Part shown: in pieces, positions 51,891 to 59,324 of the stretch | Layout: each line of letters opens with the position of its first letter | Position numbering within the stretch: position 1 is the stretch's first letter | Assembly (NCBI RefSeq): GCF_049446075.1 | Contig: NZ_JBMSEB010000003.1 | Span: 1-64,000, forward strand | Source of the DNA: Humibacter sp049446075 | GTDB lineage: Bacteria; Actinomycetota; Actinomycetes; Actinomycetales; Microbacteriaceae | DNA length: 64,000 nt | Reading direction: 5' to 3' | Notes under the pieces: generated by a model | What the model was told of the DNA's origin: nothing | The model's database searches: none | Seen by the model: the letters and a program-made list of their open reading frames with translations, nothing else | Program-made: the position numbers and the translations under genes

Positions 51891-54206
51891 TCAGGCGTCG
51901 ACGGCCTCGGTCGAGCCTTCGGCCGGCTCGGTCGGACCCTCCGAGTGGGCGTCGCGCCCATCGGTGTCTGCCGCGTCGGCGATCACCGGCTGCAGCGAGA
52001 GCTTGCCGCGGTCGTCGACCTTGGTGATCTCCACCAGGATCTTCTGCCCGACGGAGAGCACGTCTTCGACGTTCTCCACGCGCTTGCCACCCGCGAGCTT
52101 GCGCACCTCTGAGATGTGCAGCAGACCATCGCGACCGGGCAGGAGCGACACGAACGCACCGAACGTCGCGATCTTCACGACCGTGCCGAGGAACTGGTCG
52201 CCGACCTCCGGGTTGGTGGGATTGGCGATGGCGTTCACCTGGGCGCGAGCAGCCTCGGCGCTCGGGCCGTCGACCGCACCGATGTAGACCGTGCCGTCCT
52301 CCTCGATGGAGATGTCGGCGCCGGTCTCGTCCTGAATGGCGTTGATCGTCTTGCCCTTCGGGCCGATCAGCTCGCCGATCTTGTCGACCGGGATCTGCAC
52401 GCTGATCACGCGCGGGGCGGTCGGCGCCATCTCGTCCGGACGGTCGATCGCCGCGTTGAGCACCGACAAGATCGTGGTGCGAGCGTCCTTGGCCTGCTGG
52501 AGCGCGCCGGCGAGCACCGACGACGGGATGCCGTCGAGCTTGGTGTCCAGCTGGATCGCGGTGACGAACTCGCTCGTTCCGGCGACCTTGAAGTCCATGT
52601 CGCCGAGGGCATCCTCGGCACCAAGGATGTCGGTCAACGCTGCGTAGCGCGTCTCGCCGTCCACGGTGTCGGAGATCAGGCCCATCGCGATGCCGGCGAC
52701 CGGGGCGCGCAACGGCACACCGGCGTTCAGCAGCGACAGGGTGGAGGCGCAAACCGAACCCATGGACGTCGAGCCGTTGGACCCGAGGGCCTCGGAGACC
52801 TGACGGATGGCGTACGGGAACTCCTCGCGGCTGGGCAGCACGGGCACGAGGGCGCGCTCGGCAAGGTAGCCGTGCCCGATCTCGCGTCGCTTCGGGCTTC
52901 CGACACGACCGGTCTCACCCGTCGAGTACGGCGGGAAGTTGTAGTGGTGCAGGTAGCGCTTCTTCGTCACCGGCGACAGGGAGTCGATCTGCTGCTCCAT
53001 CTTGAGCATGTTCAGCGTGGTGACACCCAGGATCTGTGTCTCACCGCGCTGGAAGATGGCGGAGCCGTGCACGCGCGGAATGACCTGCACCTCGGCGTCG
53101 AGCGGACGGATGTCGCGGAGCCCGCGACCGTCGATCCGGATGCCCTCGCGCAGCACGCGGCTGCGCATGACGACCTTCGAAACGGCCTTGTACGCCGCGG
53201 AGAACTGCTCGAGCACCTCGGCGGGCAGTGCGCCTGCCTCGACCTTCTCGGCAACGGCGATCTTCGTGCGCTCCTTCAGAGCATCGTCGGCGTTCTGGCG
53301 CTCGATCTTGTCGGCGATCTGGTACACGTTGACGAGCTCGTCGTAGGCGAGGCCGGCGACGTTGTCGTAGCTCAGCTGAGAGTAGGGCAGGAACACCGGG
53401 TAGTCGGCGATCTCCTTGGCCGACTGCTCGGCGAGCACGACCTGTGCTCCGACGAGTTGACGGATGAACGGCTTGGCAGCCTCGAGACCCTGCGCAACGA
53501 TGTCCTCGCTGGGCTTGGTCGCGCCGGCCTGGATGAGGTTCCAGCTGTTCTCGGTGGCCTCGGCCTCGACCATCATGATCGCGACGTCGCCCTCGGAGCC
53601 GTCATCGTTCGTCAGCACACGGCCGGCCACGACGATGTCGAAAACTGCCTCCTCGAGCTGCGACGCCTTGGGGAACGCCACCCACTGGTCCTCGTGCGCA
53701 CCGTTGCCGGGGATGAACGCCATGCGGACGCCGGCGATCGGGCCGGAGAACGGCAGACCGGAGATCTGCGTCGATGCGGATGCCGCGTTGATGGCGAGCG
53801 CGTCGTAGAACTCGTCGGGCGCGATCGAGAGCACGGTGATGACGATCTGCACCTCGTTGCGCAGGCCGTCGACGAACGACGGGCGCAACGGACGGTCGAT
53901 CAGGCGGCAGACCAGGATGGCCTCCGTCGATGGGCGTCCCTCACGACGGAAGAACGAGCCGGGGATCTTGCCCGCTGCGTACGAGCGCTCTTCGACGTCC
54001 ACCGTCAGCGGGAAGAAGTCGAAGTTGTCTTTCGGATGCTTGCTGGCGCTCGTCGCGCTCAGCAGCATGGTCTCCTCATCGAGGTACGCGGCGACCGACC
54101 CCTGCGCCTGCTGGGCGAGACGGCCGGTTTCGAACCGCACTGTGCGGGTGCCGAAGCGGCCGTTGTCGAGAACGGCCTCGGCGAATTTGATTTCTGGACC
54201 TTCCAT
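51891..54206 (-). CDS. pnp: Polyribonucleotide nucleotidyltransferase (PNPase)
   Basis: Phosphorolytic 3'-5' exoribonuclease and polymerase of RNA turnover. The 771-aa trimer subunit has two RNase PH domains (with KIPGSFFRREGRPSTEAILVCRLIDRPLRP and GSNGSTSMGSVCASTLSLLNAG), a KH domain (IGPKGKTINAIQDETG) and an S1 domain (VGDQFLGTVVKIATFGAFVSLLPGRDGLLHISEV). An acidic tail ends the protein. ATG 54206 has AAGGAGAAGAG upstream. rpsO is not adjacent. Confidence 0.97.
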   Translation of the reverse strand: MEGPEIKFAEAVLDNGRFGTRTVRFETGRLAQQAQGSVAAYLDEETMLLSATSASKHPKDNFDFFPLTVDVEERSYAAGKIPGSFFRREGRPSTEAILVCRLIDRPLRPSFVDGLRNEVQIVITVLSIAPDEFYDALAINAASASTQISGLPFSGPIAGVRMAFIPGNGAHEDQWVAFPKASQLEEAVFDIVVAGRVLTNDDGSEGDVAIMMVEAEATENSWNLIQAGATKPSEDIVAQGLEAAKPFIRQLVGAQVVLAEQSAKEIADYPVFLPYSQLSYDNVAGLAYDELVNVYQIADKIERQNADDALKERTKIAVAEKVEAGALPAEVLEQFSAAYKAVSKVVMRSRVLREGIRIDGRGLRDIRPLDAEVQVIPRVHGSAIFQRGETQILGVTTLNMLKMEQQIDSLSPVTKKRYLHHYNFPPYSTGETGRVGSPKRREIGHGYLAERALVPVLPSREEFPYAIRQVSEALGSNGSTSMGSVCASTLSLLNAGVPLRAPVAGIAMGLISDTVDGETRYAALTDILGAEDALGDMDFKVAGTSEFVTAIQLDTKLDGIPSSVLAGALQQAKDARTTILSVLNAAIDRPDEMAPTAPRVISVQIPVDKIGELIGPKGKTINAIQDETGADISIEEDGTVYIGAVDGPSAEAARAQVNAIANPTNPEVGDQFLGTVVKIATFGAFVSLLPGRDGLLHISEVRKLAGGKRVENVEDVLSVGQKILVEITKVDDRGKLSLQPVIADAADTDGRDAHSEGPTEPAEGSTEAVDA

Positions 54207-54451
54207 TAAGGTCTCTTCTCCTTATGTTCGTAGCGCCGTCCCGTGTGGACGTGGCGCGCTCGCCGAACATGCGGGGAACAGGCGTAACCGAGCCGGGTGG
54301 CTCCGCGCCGGCCATCAGTAGAAGAGCACCACCCGCGTCCATGATGCCGACGATCGTTGCGTCGAGCGGATGCGGTTGGGATTCCACCACCGAGGACCAG
54401 CAGCCTGCCTGATCCGCAGGGCGAGTTTCATGTGGTACTTGAACCGTGACG
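54207..54451 (-). ncRNA. pnp 5' leader, probable Actino-pnp RNA element
   Basis: About 245 nt separate the promoter at 54452 from the pnp start. The leader holds no gene but several pairings, for example GGTGGTGGAATCCCAACC and GGCGCGGAGCCACC...GGTGGTGC segments. A conserved structured element called Actino-pnp is known upstream of pnp in actinobacteria; this is the right place, but I cannot confirm the covariance model. Confidence 0.5.
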
Positions 54452-54460
54452 ATCTTAGCA
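54452..54460 (-). promoter_or_regulatory. Extended -10 promoter of pnp
   Basis: Minus strand TGC-TAAGAT (54452-54460) is an extended -10 box; the -35 is not distinct. Transcription would begin near 54445. Confidence 0.5.
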
Positions 54461-54556
54461 GAGGGGGTTCTCACCGGCCCTGTGAGGGTTCGGCTCGGGC
54501 CTCGGCAGGAATCCCGGTTCGAGGTCGGCTGGCAACCGTCGACCGATCGCGCTCGC

Positions 54557-55336
54557 TCACCGACTCGATGCGTCGGCGAGTGCTACCACGCGGGCTGCGG
54601 CGTCGGCGAGCGCGTCTCCGTACCCACGGCCGTAGCTCGCTGCGTGTACGGCGAGCGGATGCAGCTGATGCAGCGGGATGCGATCTCGCCAGCCGGGGCG
54701 AAGCGGGTGCGCGCGGTCGTATGCGTCGATGATCTCGTCGAGGTGCGGGCATCCGAAGAGGGCGAGCATGGCGAGGTCGGTCTCACGGTGTCCACCGTGC
54801 GCGGCGGGGTCGATGAGCACGACGCCCTGAGGGGACCACAACACGTTGCCGTTCCACAGGTCGCCGTGAAGACGAGCGGGCGCGTCGTCGTCGTCGAAGG
54901 CCCCTCCGGCGATCTCGTCGCATGCCTGCCGCACGATGGATGCCTGCCCTCGGCCGATGCCGCCCGCTTCGATCGCGAGCTCGAGATACGGCAGCACCCT
55001 GTGCCTGGCGTAGAAGGCTCCCCAGGTTCGCTCGCGTGATGCCGGGAGCGGCCTCTTGCCGATGAAGAGCGGACCGTCCCAGCCGTCGGGCGGGGCGCCG
55101 AAGGCCGCAGCACCGGCGTCGTGCGTGGTGGCAAGCGCCGCACCGAATTCACGCGCGGCGTCCGCCGTCGGGCGAGCCGTGGGGATGCGCTCCAGTTCGA
55201 TGCGTCCTGGCACTACGTCCATCACGCTCACGACGCGCGCGCCTCCGGCGGCCGCCAGCCACGCGAGCCCGGCAGCCTCGGCCTCGAAGAAGCGCGGCGG
55301 GGCATCCGGATTCGACTTCACGATCGTCTCTGGCAT
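54557..55336 (-). CDS. Fructosamine-kinase-family protein
   Basis: 259-aa kinase-like fold (fructosamine/ketosamine-3-kinase), which removes sugar adducts from proteins or small amines. It has FFEAEAAGLAWLAAAG, the catalytic loop ARLHGDLWNGNVLW, the metal-binding DPAAHGGHRETDLAM and the C-terminal HPLAVHAASYGRGYGDAL. ATG 55336 is seven bases after TAGCGT (55344-55349), no ribosome site: leaderless. Confidence 0.9.
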   Translation of the reverse strand: MPETIVKSNPDAPPRFFEAEAAGLAWLAAAGGARVVSVMDVVPGRIELERIPTARPTADAAREFGAALATTHDAGAAAFGAPPDGWDGPLFIGKRPLPASRERTWGAFYARHRVLPYLELAIEAGGIGRGQASIVRQACDEIAGGAFDDDDAPARLHGDLWNGNVLWSPQGVVLIDPAAHGGHRETDLAMLALFGCPHLDEIIDAYDRAHPLRPGWRDRIPLHQLHPLAVHAASYGRGYGDALADAAARVVALADASSR

Positions 55337-55396
55337 CGTCTCAACGCTACCGAGTGCCGGCTGCCGGCTGTGGGCTGCCGATCTGTGGGGGTGCCG

Positions 55397-55867
55397 TCAG
55401 TGGTGGGTCAGTGTCGCGCGCCTGCCTGCAGCCGCACGTGCAGCCGCTGCATCTCGACGCGCTCGCGGCGCAGTGATCGCCAGCCCGAGGAGCACGCCGA
55501 CCACGGCGCCCACGGTGTTGGAGATGACATCGCGGACGTCTGACACTCGGCCGGGGATCCAGATCTGCGCCGTCTCGATGCTGAGCGTCATGAGGAACGG
55601 GATGCCCATGGCCAGCCACCACCTGCTTCTACCGAACAGCAGCAGGAAGAACAGGCCGATCGGCAGGAACATCGCGATGTTCGCCGTGAACTCGACGCCG
55701 TTGTAGGTGACCCAGTCGGTGGCGGGGTGCTCCCAGAGGATGCGCAGCACCTGCATGACGATGCCGTCTTTGCTGGCGACCTGCGGCTGGGGACCAAGTG
55801 TGATCCAGGCGACACCGACCAGATACAGCAACGTGATCGTGCTGAGGAGTGGATGCCGCCGGAACAT
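55397..55867 (-). CDS. VanZ-like membrane protein
   Basis: 156-aa protein with four membrane spans. FRRHPLLSTITLLYLVGVAWITLGPQP, NIAMFLPIGLFFLLLFG, FLMTLSIETAQIWIPGRVSDVRDVISNTVGAVVG and the Glu/Asp-rich PGRxxDxxDxxxNxxG motif define the VanZ-like family. Its function in non-resistant bacteria is unknown. GGGGAG precedes the ATG at 55867. Confidence 0.88.
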   Translation of the reverse strand: MFRRHPLLSTITLLYLVGVAWITLGPQPQVASKDGIVMQVLRILWEHPATDWVTYNGVEFTANIAMFLPIGLFFLLLFGRSRWWLAMGIPFLMTLSIETAQIWIPGRVSDVRDVISNTVGAVVGVLLGLAITAPRARRDAAAARAAAGRRATLTHH

Positions 55868-55945
55868 CTCCCCAGCATCGTCGAGCAGGCTGGACGACCC
55901 CTGACGACGCGCTGTGGGCGACCGATGCGAGAGCCGTGCAGTTGC

Positions 55946-56572
55946 CTACCGCGGATCCGCTGGCGGTGATGCCGCCTCTGCCATGTCTGCCAGGGCGCCG
56001 AGATCGACGTCGATGGCGTACGGAGAGGCTTCACCCTTGATCGTTGCAGGGACCGAGACGAACCTGCGCTCGGCGGCCAGTGCACGGAGTCTCTCGTTGT
56101 ACCTCTCGGTCGCCCGCTCGGGAAGAAAACCGACGTGGTGCACGCGTTCCGACGCGACGAGATGCACGGCAATCCGAATGCGCAGGCCGAGCCAGCGCGT
56201 CGCATCGGGCACGAGCACGGCGGAGGGCGACGTGCCGGCCCTGGCGCGCGCGCTCTCGATGGCCCCCTGATGGCGCGTCGTGCCGACCACCGGCGTCGAC
56301 GGCGCTGCCGTGGTGGGGAGGGCCTTCAACTCGATGCCGCCGAGCCCGCTCAGCATGCCTGAGGCATCCGGATTCCGCGGGCCGCGCCCGAGCTGAACGA
56401 CGAGCAGCGCAACCAGAATCACGGCGACGATCGCCGTGATGACCACGAGCGTCCAGTACAAGATGGGCAGCTGGCCGGGCGGTACCGATGCGGTCGCGAT
56501 GAGCAGCAGGATGAGGAGCAGGTACGGGGCCGGCTCCCAGCGCCAGAGCGGCTTGCGCTGCGTACCGGTCAT
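55946..56572 (-). CDS. Two-span membrane protein of unknown function
   Basis: 208-aa protein with two N-terminal spans (about 14-33 and 36-60) and a soluble C-terminal region (about 95-200) that looks like a mixed alpha/beta fold. There is no recognised family. ATG 56572 is 11 bases after the citE-like stop, so it may end that operon. The last residues are Ala/Pro-rich. Confidence 0.65.
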   Translation of the reverse strand: MTGTQRKPLWRWEPAPYLLLILLLIATASVPPGQLPILYWTLVVITAIVAVILVALLVVQLGRGPRNPDASGMLSGLGGIELKALPTTAAPSTPVVGTTRHQGAIESARARAGTSPSAVLVPDATRWLGLRIRIAVHLVASERVHHVGFLPERATERYNERLRALAAERRFVSVPATIKGEASPYAIDVDLGALADMAEAASPPADPR

Positions 56573-56582
56573 GCCGACAACG

Positions 56583-57455
56583 TTAGCGGGAGTCGGAAGG
56601 GATGCCTTCGGCGCGGCGCAGCACGGAGCGCGCCTGCGCGATGAGCGGCTCGTCGATCATCCTGCCGTCCAGCCGGAACGCGCCGCCGGAGCGCTGCGCC
56701 GCCTCCAGCACCGCCCGTGCCCTCGCCACGTCGGCGTCGGACGGGCGGTACGCATCGCGGACGACCGGCACCTGCTTGGGGTGGAGGCAGGCGGTCGCGG
56801 TGAAGCCGGAGGCAACGGCATCCGCGGCCTCCGCCGCCAGAGCATCGAGGTCGTCCAGATCGATGTGCACCGCGTCGAGAGCATCCACTCCGGCTGCCCC
56901 CGCGGCCATCAGCACGCTCGAGCGGGCGTGCTTCGCCACATCGCGATAGCTGCCGTCGGGCAGCCTGCTCGATGTGCCGCCGAGCGACACCACCAGGTCC
57001 TCGGCACCCCACATCAGTGCCACGACGGCCGGATGGCCAGCAAGCTCGGGAGCCGTCAGTACGCCGAGGGCTGTCTCGCACAGGGCGATGACCCGCACAC
57101 CATCTAGCGATTCTGCCAGGGCGTCGAGCTGCTCGGTGGATTCGGTCTTGGCCAGCATGAGCGTGCGGAAACGTGTCGTGCGCAGCGCATCGAGGTCGGC
57201 GGCGAAATCGATGCTCGTTGCCGCGTTGAGCCGCACGATGGTGCGTGCGAGGCGGTCGCCTCCCGCCGGGTCGTCGGCCAGCGACCGTCCGAAGGCGACG
57301 AGTGCCTCACGCGCGGCGGGCCGCTCGTCGGGGGTCACGCCGTCCTCGAGGTCGAGGATGACGGCGTCCGCCCGTTCCAGGGCCTTGCTGAACCGCTCCG
57401 GCCGGTCAGCCGGGCAGAACAGCAGCGCGGGACCGAGACCCAGCCGACCGGTCAT
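56583..57455 (-). CDS. CitE-like beta-hydroxyacyl-CoA lyase (HpcH/HpaI family)
   Basis: 290-aa TIM barrel. It has LFCPADRPERFSKALERADAVILDLEDGV, IVRLNA, ALCETALGVL with the metal Glu, MWGAEDLVVSLGG with the metal Asp, and TACLHPKQVPVV. In M. tuberculosis the homologous gene (Rv2498c) acts on citramalyl-CoA and HMG-CoA, at the end of itaconate and leucine breakdown. It overlaps the MaoC gene (ATGA) and lies in the same order here. Confidence 0.9.
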   Translation of the reverse strand: MTGRLGLGPALLFCPADRPERFSKALERADAVILDLEDGVTPDERPAAREALVAFGRSLADDPAGGDRLARTIVRLNAATSIDFAADLDALRTTRFRTLMLAKTESTEQLDALAESLDGVRVIALCETALGVLTAPELAGHPAVVALMWGAEDLVVSLGGTSSRLPDGSYRDVAKHARSSVLMAAGAAGVDALDAVHIDLDDLDALAAEAADAVASGFTATACLHPKQVPVVRDAYRPSDADVARARAVLEAAQRSGGAFRLDGRMIDEPLIAQARSVLRRAEGIPSDSR

Positions 57456-58069
57456 CGCGCCTCGCCGAGGTTGGGACTCTCCGCAGACGGGCCATGCGCG
57501 TCCGTGCCCTCTTGCGACGCGCCATGCGCGTCCGTACCCTCTTGCGACGCGCCATGCGCGTCCGCCCCCTCTTGCGACGCGCCATGCGCGTCCGAGAACC
57601 ACATGAGGGCCGAACGCCTGGCGGTCGCCACGATGTCGCCGTTCTGGTTGCGCCCTGTGTGGTCGAACGTGACGATGCCCTGACCAGGTCTTGAGGCCGA
57701 GGGGCGCTTCGCGACCACAACCGACTCGCTGTACAACGTGTCGCCGTGGAACAGCGGATGCGGGAACTCGACCTTCTCGAACCCCAGATTCGCCACGATC
57801 GTTCCCTGCGTGAGCTGCGCGACGGATGCCCCGACGATGGTCGCCAGCGTGAACATCGAGTTGACGAGACGCTGCCCGAACGGTTGGGTCTCGGCCCACG
57901 CGGCATCCAGATGCAGCGATTGCGTGTTCATCGTGAGCGTCGTGAACAGCACGTTGTCGGCCTCGGTGACCGTGCGGCCCGGCCGATGCAAGTATCTGGT
58001 GCCGACCTCCAGTTCGTCGTAGTACAGGCCGCGCTGCACGACAGTGCGCTCGGGCATCCGTTCGTCCAT
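57452..58069 (-). CDS. MaoC-like hydratase with repetitive C-terminus
   Basis: 205-aa hot-dog protein. Core RTVTEADNVLFTTLTMNTQSLHLDAAWAE (about 32-60), then FGQRLVNSMFTLATIVG and HPLFHGDTLYSESVV. In the usual hydratase signature GDxNPxH the catalytic Asp and Asn would be Asn and Gln in NTQSLH, with His kept, as in the itaconyl/mesaconyl-CoA hydratase-like group. Residues after about 160 are four copies of DAHGASQEGx, not family sequence. ATG 58069 has GGAG upstream. Confidence 0.87.
   Translation of the reverse strand: MDERMPERTVVQRGLYYDELEVGTRYLHRPGRTVTEADNVLFTTLTMNTQSLHLDAAWAETQPFGQRLVNSMFTLATIVGASVAQLTQGTIVANLGFEKVEFPHPLFHGDTLYSESVVVAKRPSASRPGQGIVTFDHTGRNQNGDIVATARRSALMWFSDAHGASQEGADAHGASQEGTDAHGASQEGTDAHGPSAESPNLGEAR
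57491..57594. repeat. 30-bp tandem repeat in the MaoC gene
   Basis: Three full units and part of a fourth of a 30-bp repeat (57491-57520, 57521-57550, 57551-57580, then partial), differing at one to three bases. They encode a 10-residue DAHGASQEG(A/T) array at the protein end and keep the reading frame. Confidence 0.9.
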
Positions 58070-58112
58070 CGTCGTCTCCGTCTTCTCGCCGGCCGGCGGC
58101 TCGACGCGGTGC

Positions 58113-59324
58113 TCAGGCCTGGAGGCCGAGCGACCTCGCAATGATCATGAGCTGCACCTCGGTCGTGCCCTCCCCCACCTCGAGGATCTTCGAGTCCCGG
58201 TAGTGGCGAGCGACCGCATTCTCGTTGAGGTAGCCGTAGCCGCCCATGATCTGGGATGCGTCGTGCGCGTTCGCCACTGCTGCTTCCGACCCCACCAACT
58301 TCGCGATCGACGCCTCGGTCTTGAACGGCATACCGGCTGCCATCTTGAAGGCCGCGTCGTAGTAGGCGAGACGCGCGGTCTGCGTGCGCGCCTGCATGCG
58401 GGCGAGCATGAAAGCGATGTGCTGGTTGCGACCGATCTCGCGCCCGAACACGACACGCGAACCCGCGTATTCGAGCGCCTGCTCGAGGCATCCCTGCGCC
58501 GCTCCCGTGCACAGTGCCGCGAAGGCGACCCTGCCCTCGTCGAGAACGTTGAGGAAGTTGGCGTATCCGCGGCCGCGCTCGCCCAGCATGTTCTCCTTCG
58601 GAACGCGCACCCCGCGGAACACGAGCGGATGAGTGTCCGAGGTGTGCCAGCCGACCTTGTCGTAGCCGGGAAGCACCGTGAACCCGGGCGTGCCGTTCGG
58701 CACGATGAACGACGTCAACTCCGGGGTTACGCTGCCGTCGCTGCGCCGGCGCTCGCCCGTCACGGCAGTGACGGTCACCACCGATGTGATCGGCGTTCCC
58801 GAGTTGGTGATGAACTGCTTCGTACCGTCGATGACCCACTCGTCGCCGTCTTCGCGAGCCGTGGTCTTGGTGGCTCCGGCATCCGACCCCGCATCCGCCT
58901 CGGTGAGCCCGAATCCGGCGAGCGCCCGCCCCGCCACGAGGTCGGGCAGCCAGCGCGCCCTCTGCTCGGGGGTGCCATACCTGAAAAGGGGCATGACGCC
59001 GAGACCGATGCCGGCTTCCAGGGTGACGGCGATGGACTGGTCCACTCTGGCCAGCTCCTCGACGGCGATGCACAGAGAGAGGTAGTCCCGATCCCCTCCC
59101 CCGTACTCCTTCGGGAACGGCAGTCCGAACAGACCGAGCTGCCCCATCTGGGCGATGATCGTCATCGGCAACGTGCGCTGAGTGTCGTAGTGGTAGGCCT
59201 GCGGTGCCACGACGTGGTCGGCGAACTCCCGCACGGTGCGCCGCAACTCGCGGTGCTCTTCGGTGAGTCGCGGGTCGTCTCCGAGAGTGTTCTTCGCGGC
59301 GCGCTGTGTCGTCGTCTCGATCAT
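58113..59324 (-). CDS. Acyl-CoA dehydrogenase (FadE19-like)
   Basis: 403-aa flavoprotein oxidising a short or branched acyl-CoA. It has GFGLTEADAGSDAGATKTTA (FAD/substrate), GTKQFITNSGTPITSVVTVTA, YASSRVVFGREIGRNQ-like AGSRVVFGREIGRNQHIAF, MGGYGYLNENAVARHYRDSKILEVGEGTTEVQ. The catalytic Glu is in GEGT, the position used by medium-chain enzymes, not the isovaleryl-CoA type (GAGT). ATG 59324 overlaps the carboxylase alpha stop (ATGA). Confidence 0.93.
   Translation of the reverse strand: MIETTTQRAAKNTLGDDPRLTEEHRELRRTVREFADHVVAPQAYHYDTQRTLPMTIIAQMGQLGLFGLPFPKEYGGGDRDYLSLCIAVEELARVDQSIAVTLEAGIGLGVMPLFRYGTPEQRARWLPDLVAGRALAGFGLTEADAGSDAGATKTTAREDGDEWVIDGTKQFITNSGTPITSVVTVTAVTGERRRSDGSVTPELTSFIVPNGTPGFTVLPGYDKVGWHTSDTHPLVFRGVRVPKENMLGERGRGYANFLNVLDEGRVAFAALCTGAAQGCLEQALEYAGSRVVFGREIGRNQHIAFMLARMQARTQTARLAYYDAAFKMAAGMPFKTEASIAKLVGSEAAVANAHDASQIMGGYGYLNENAVARHYRDSKILEVGEGTTEVQLMIIARSLGLQA

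Noticed and set aside
52116..54209. 697-codon plus-strand frame antisense to pnp
   Set aside because: It mirrors pnp codon for codon on the other strand, with no ribosome site and no domain.
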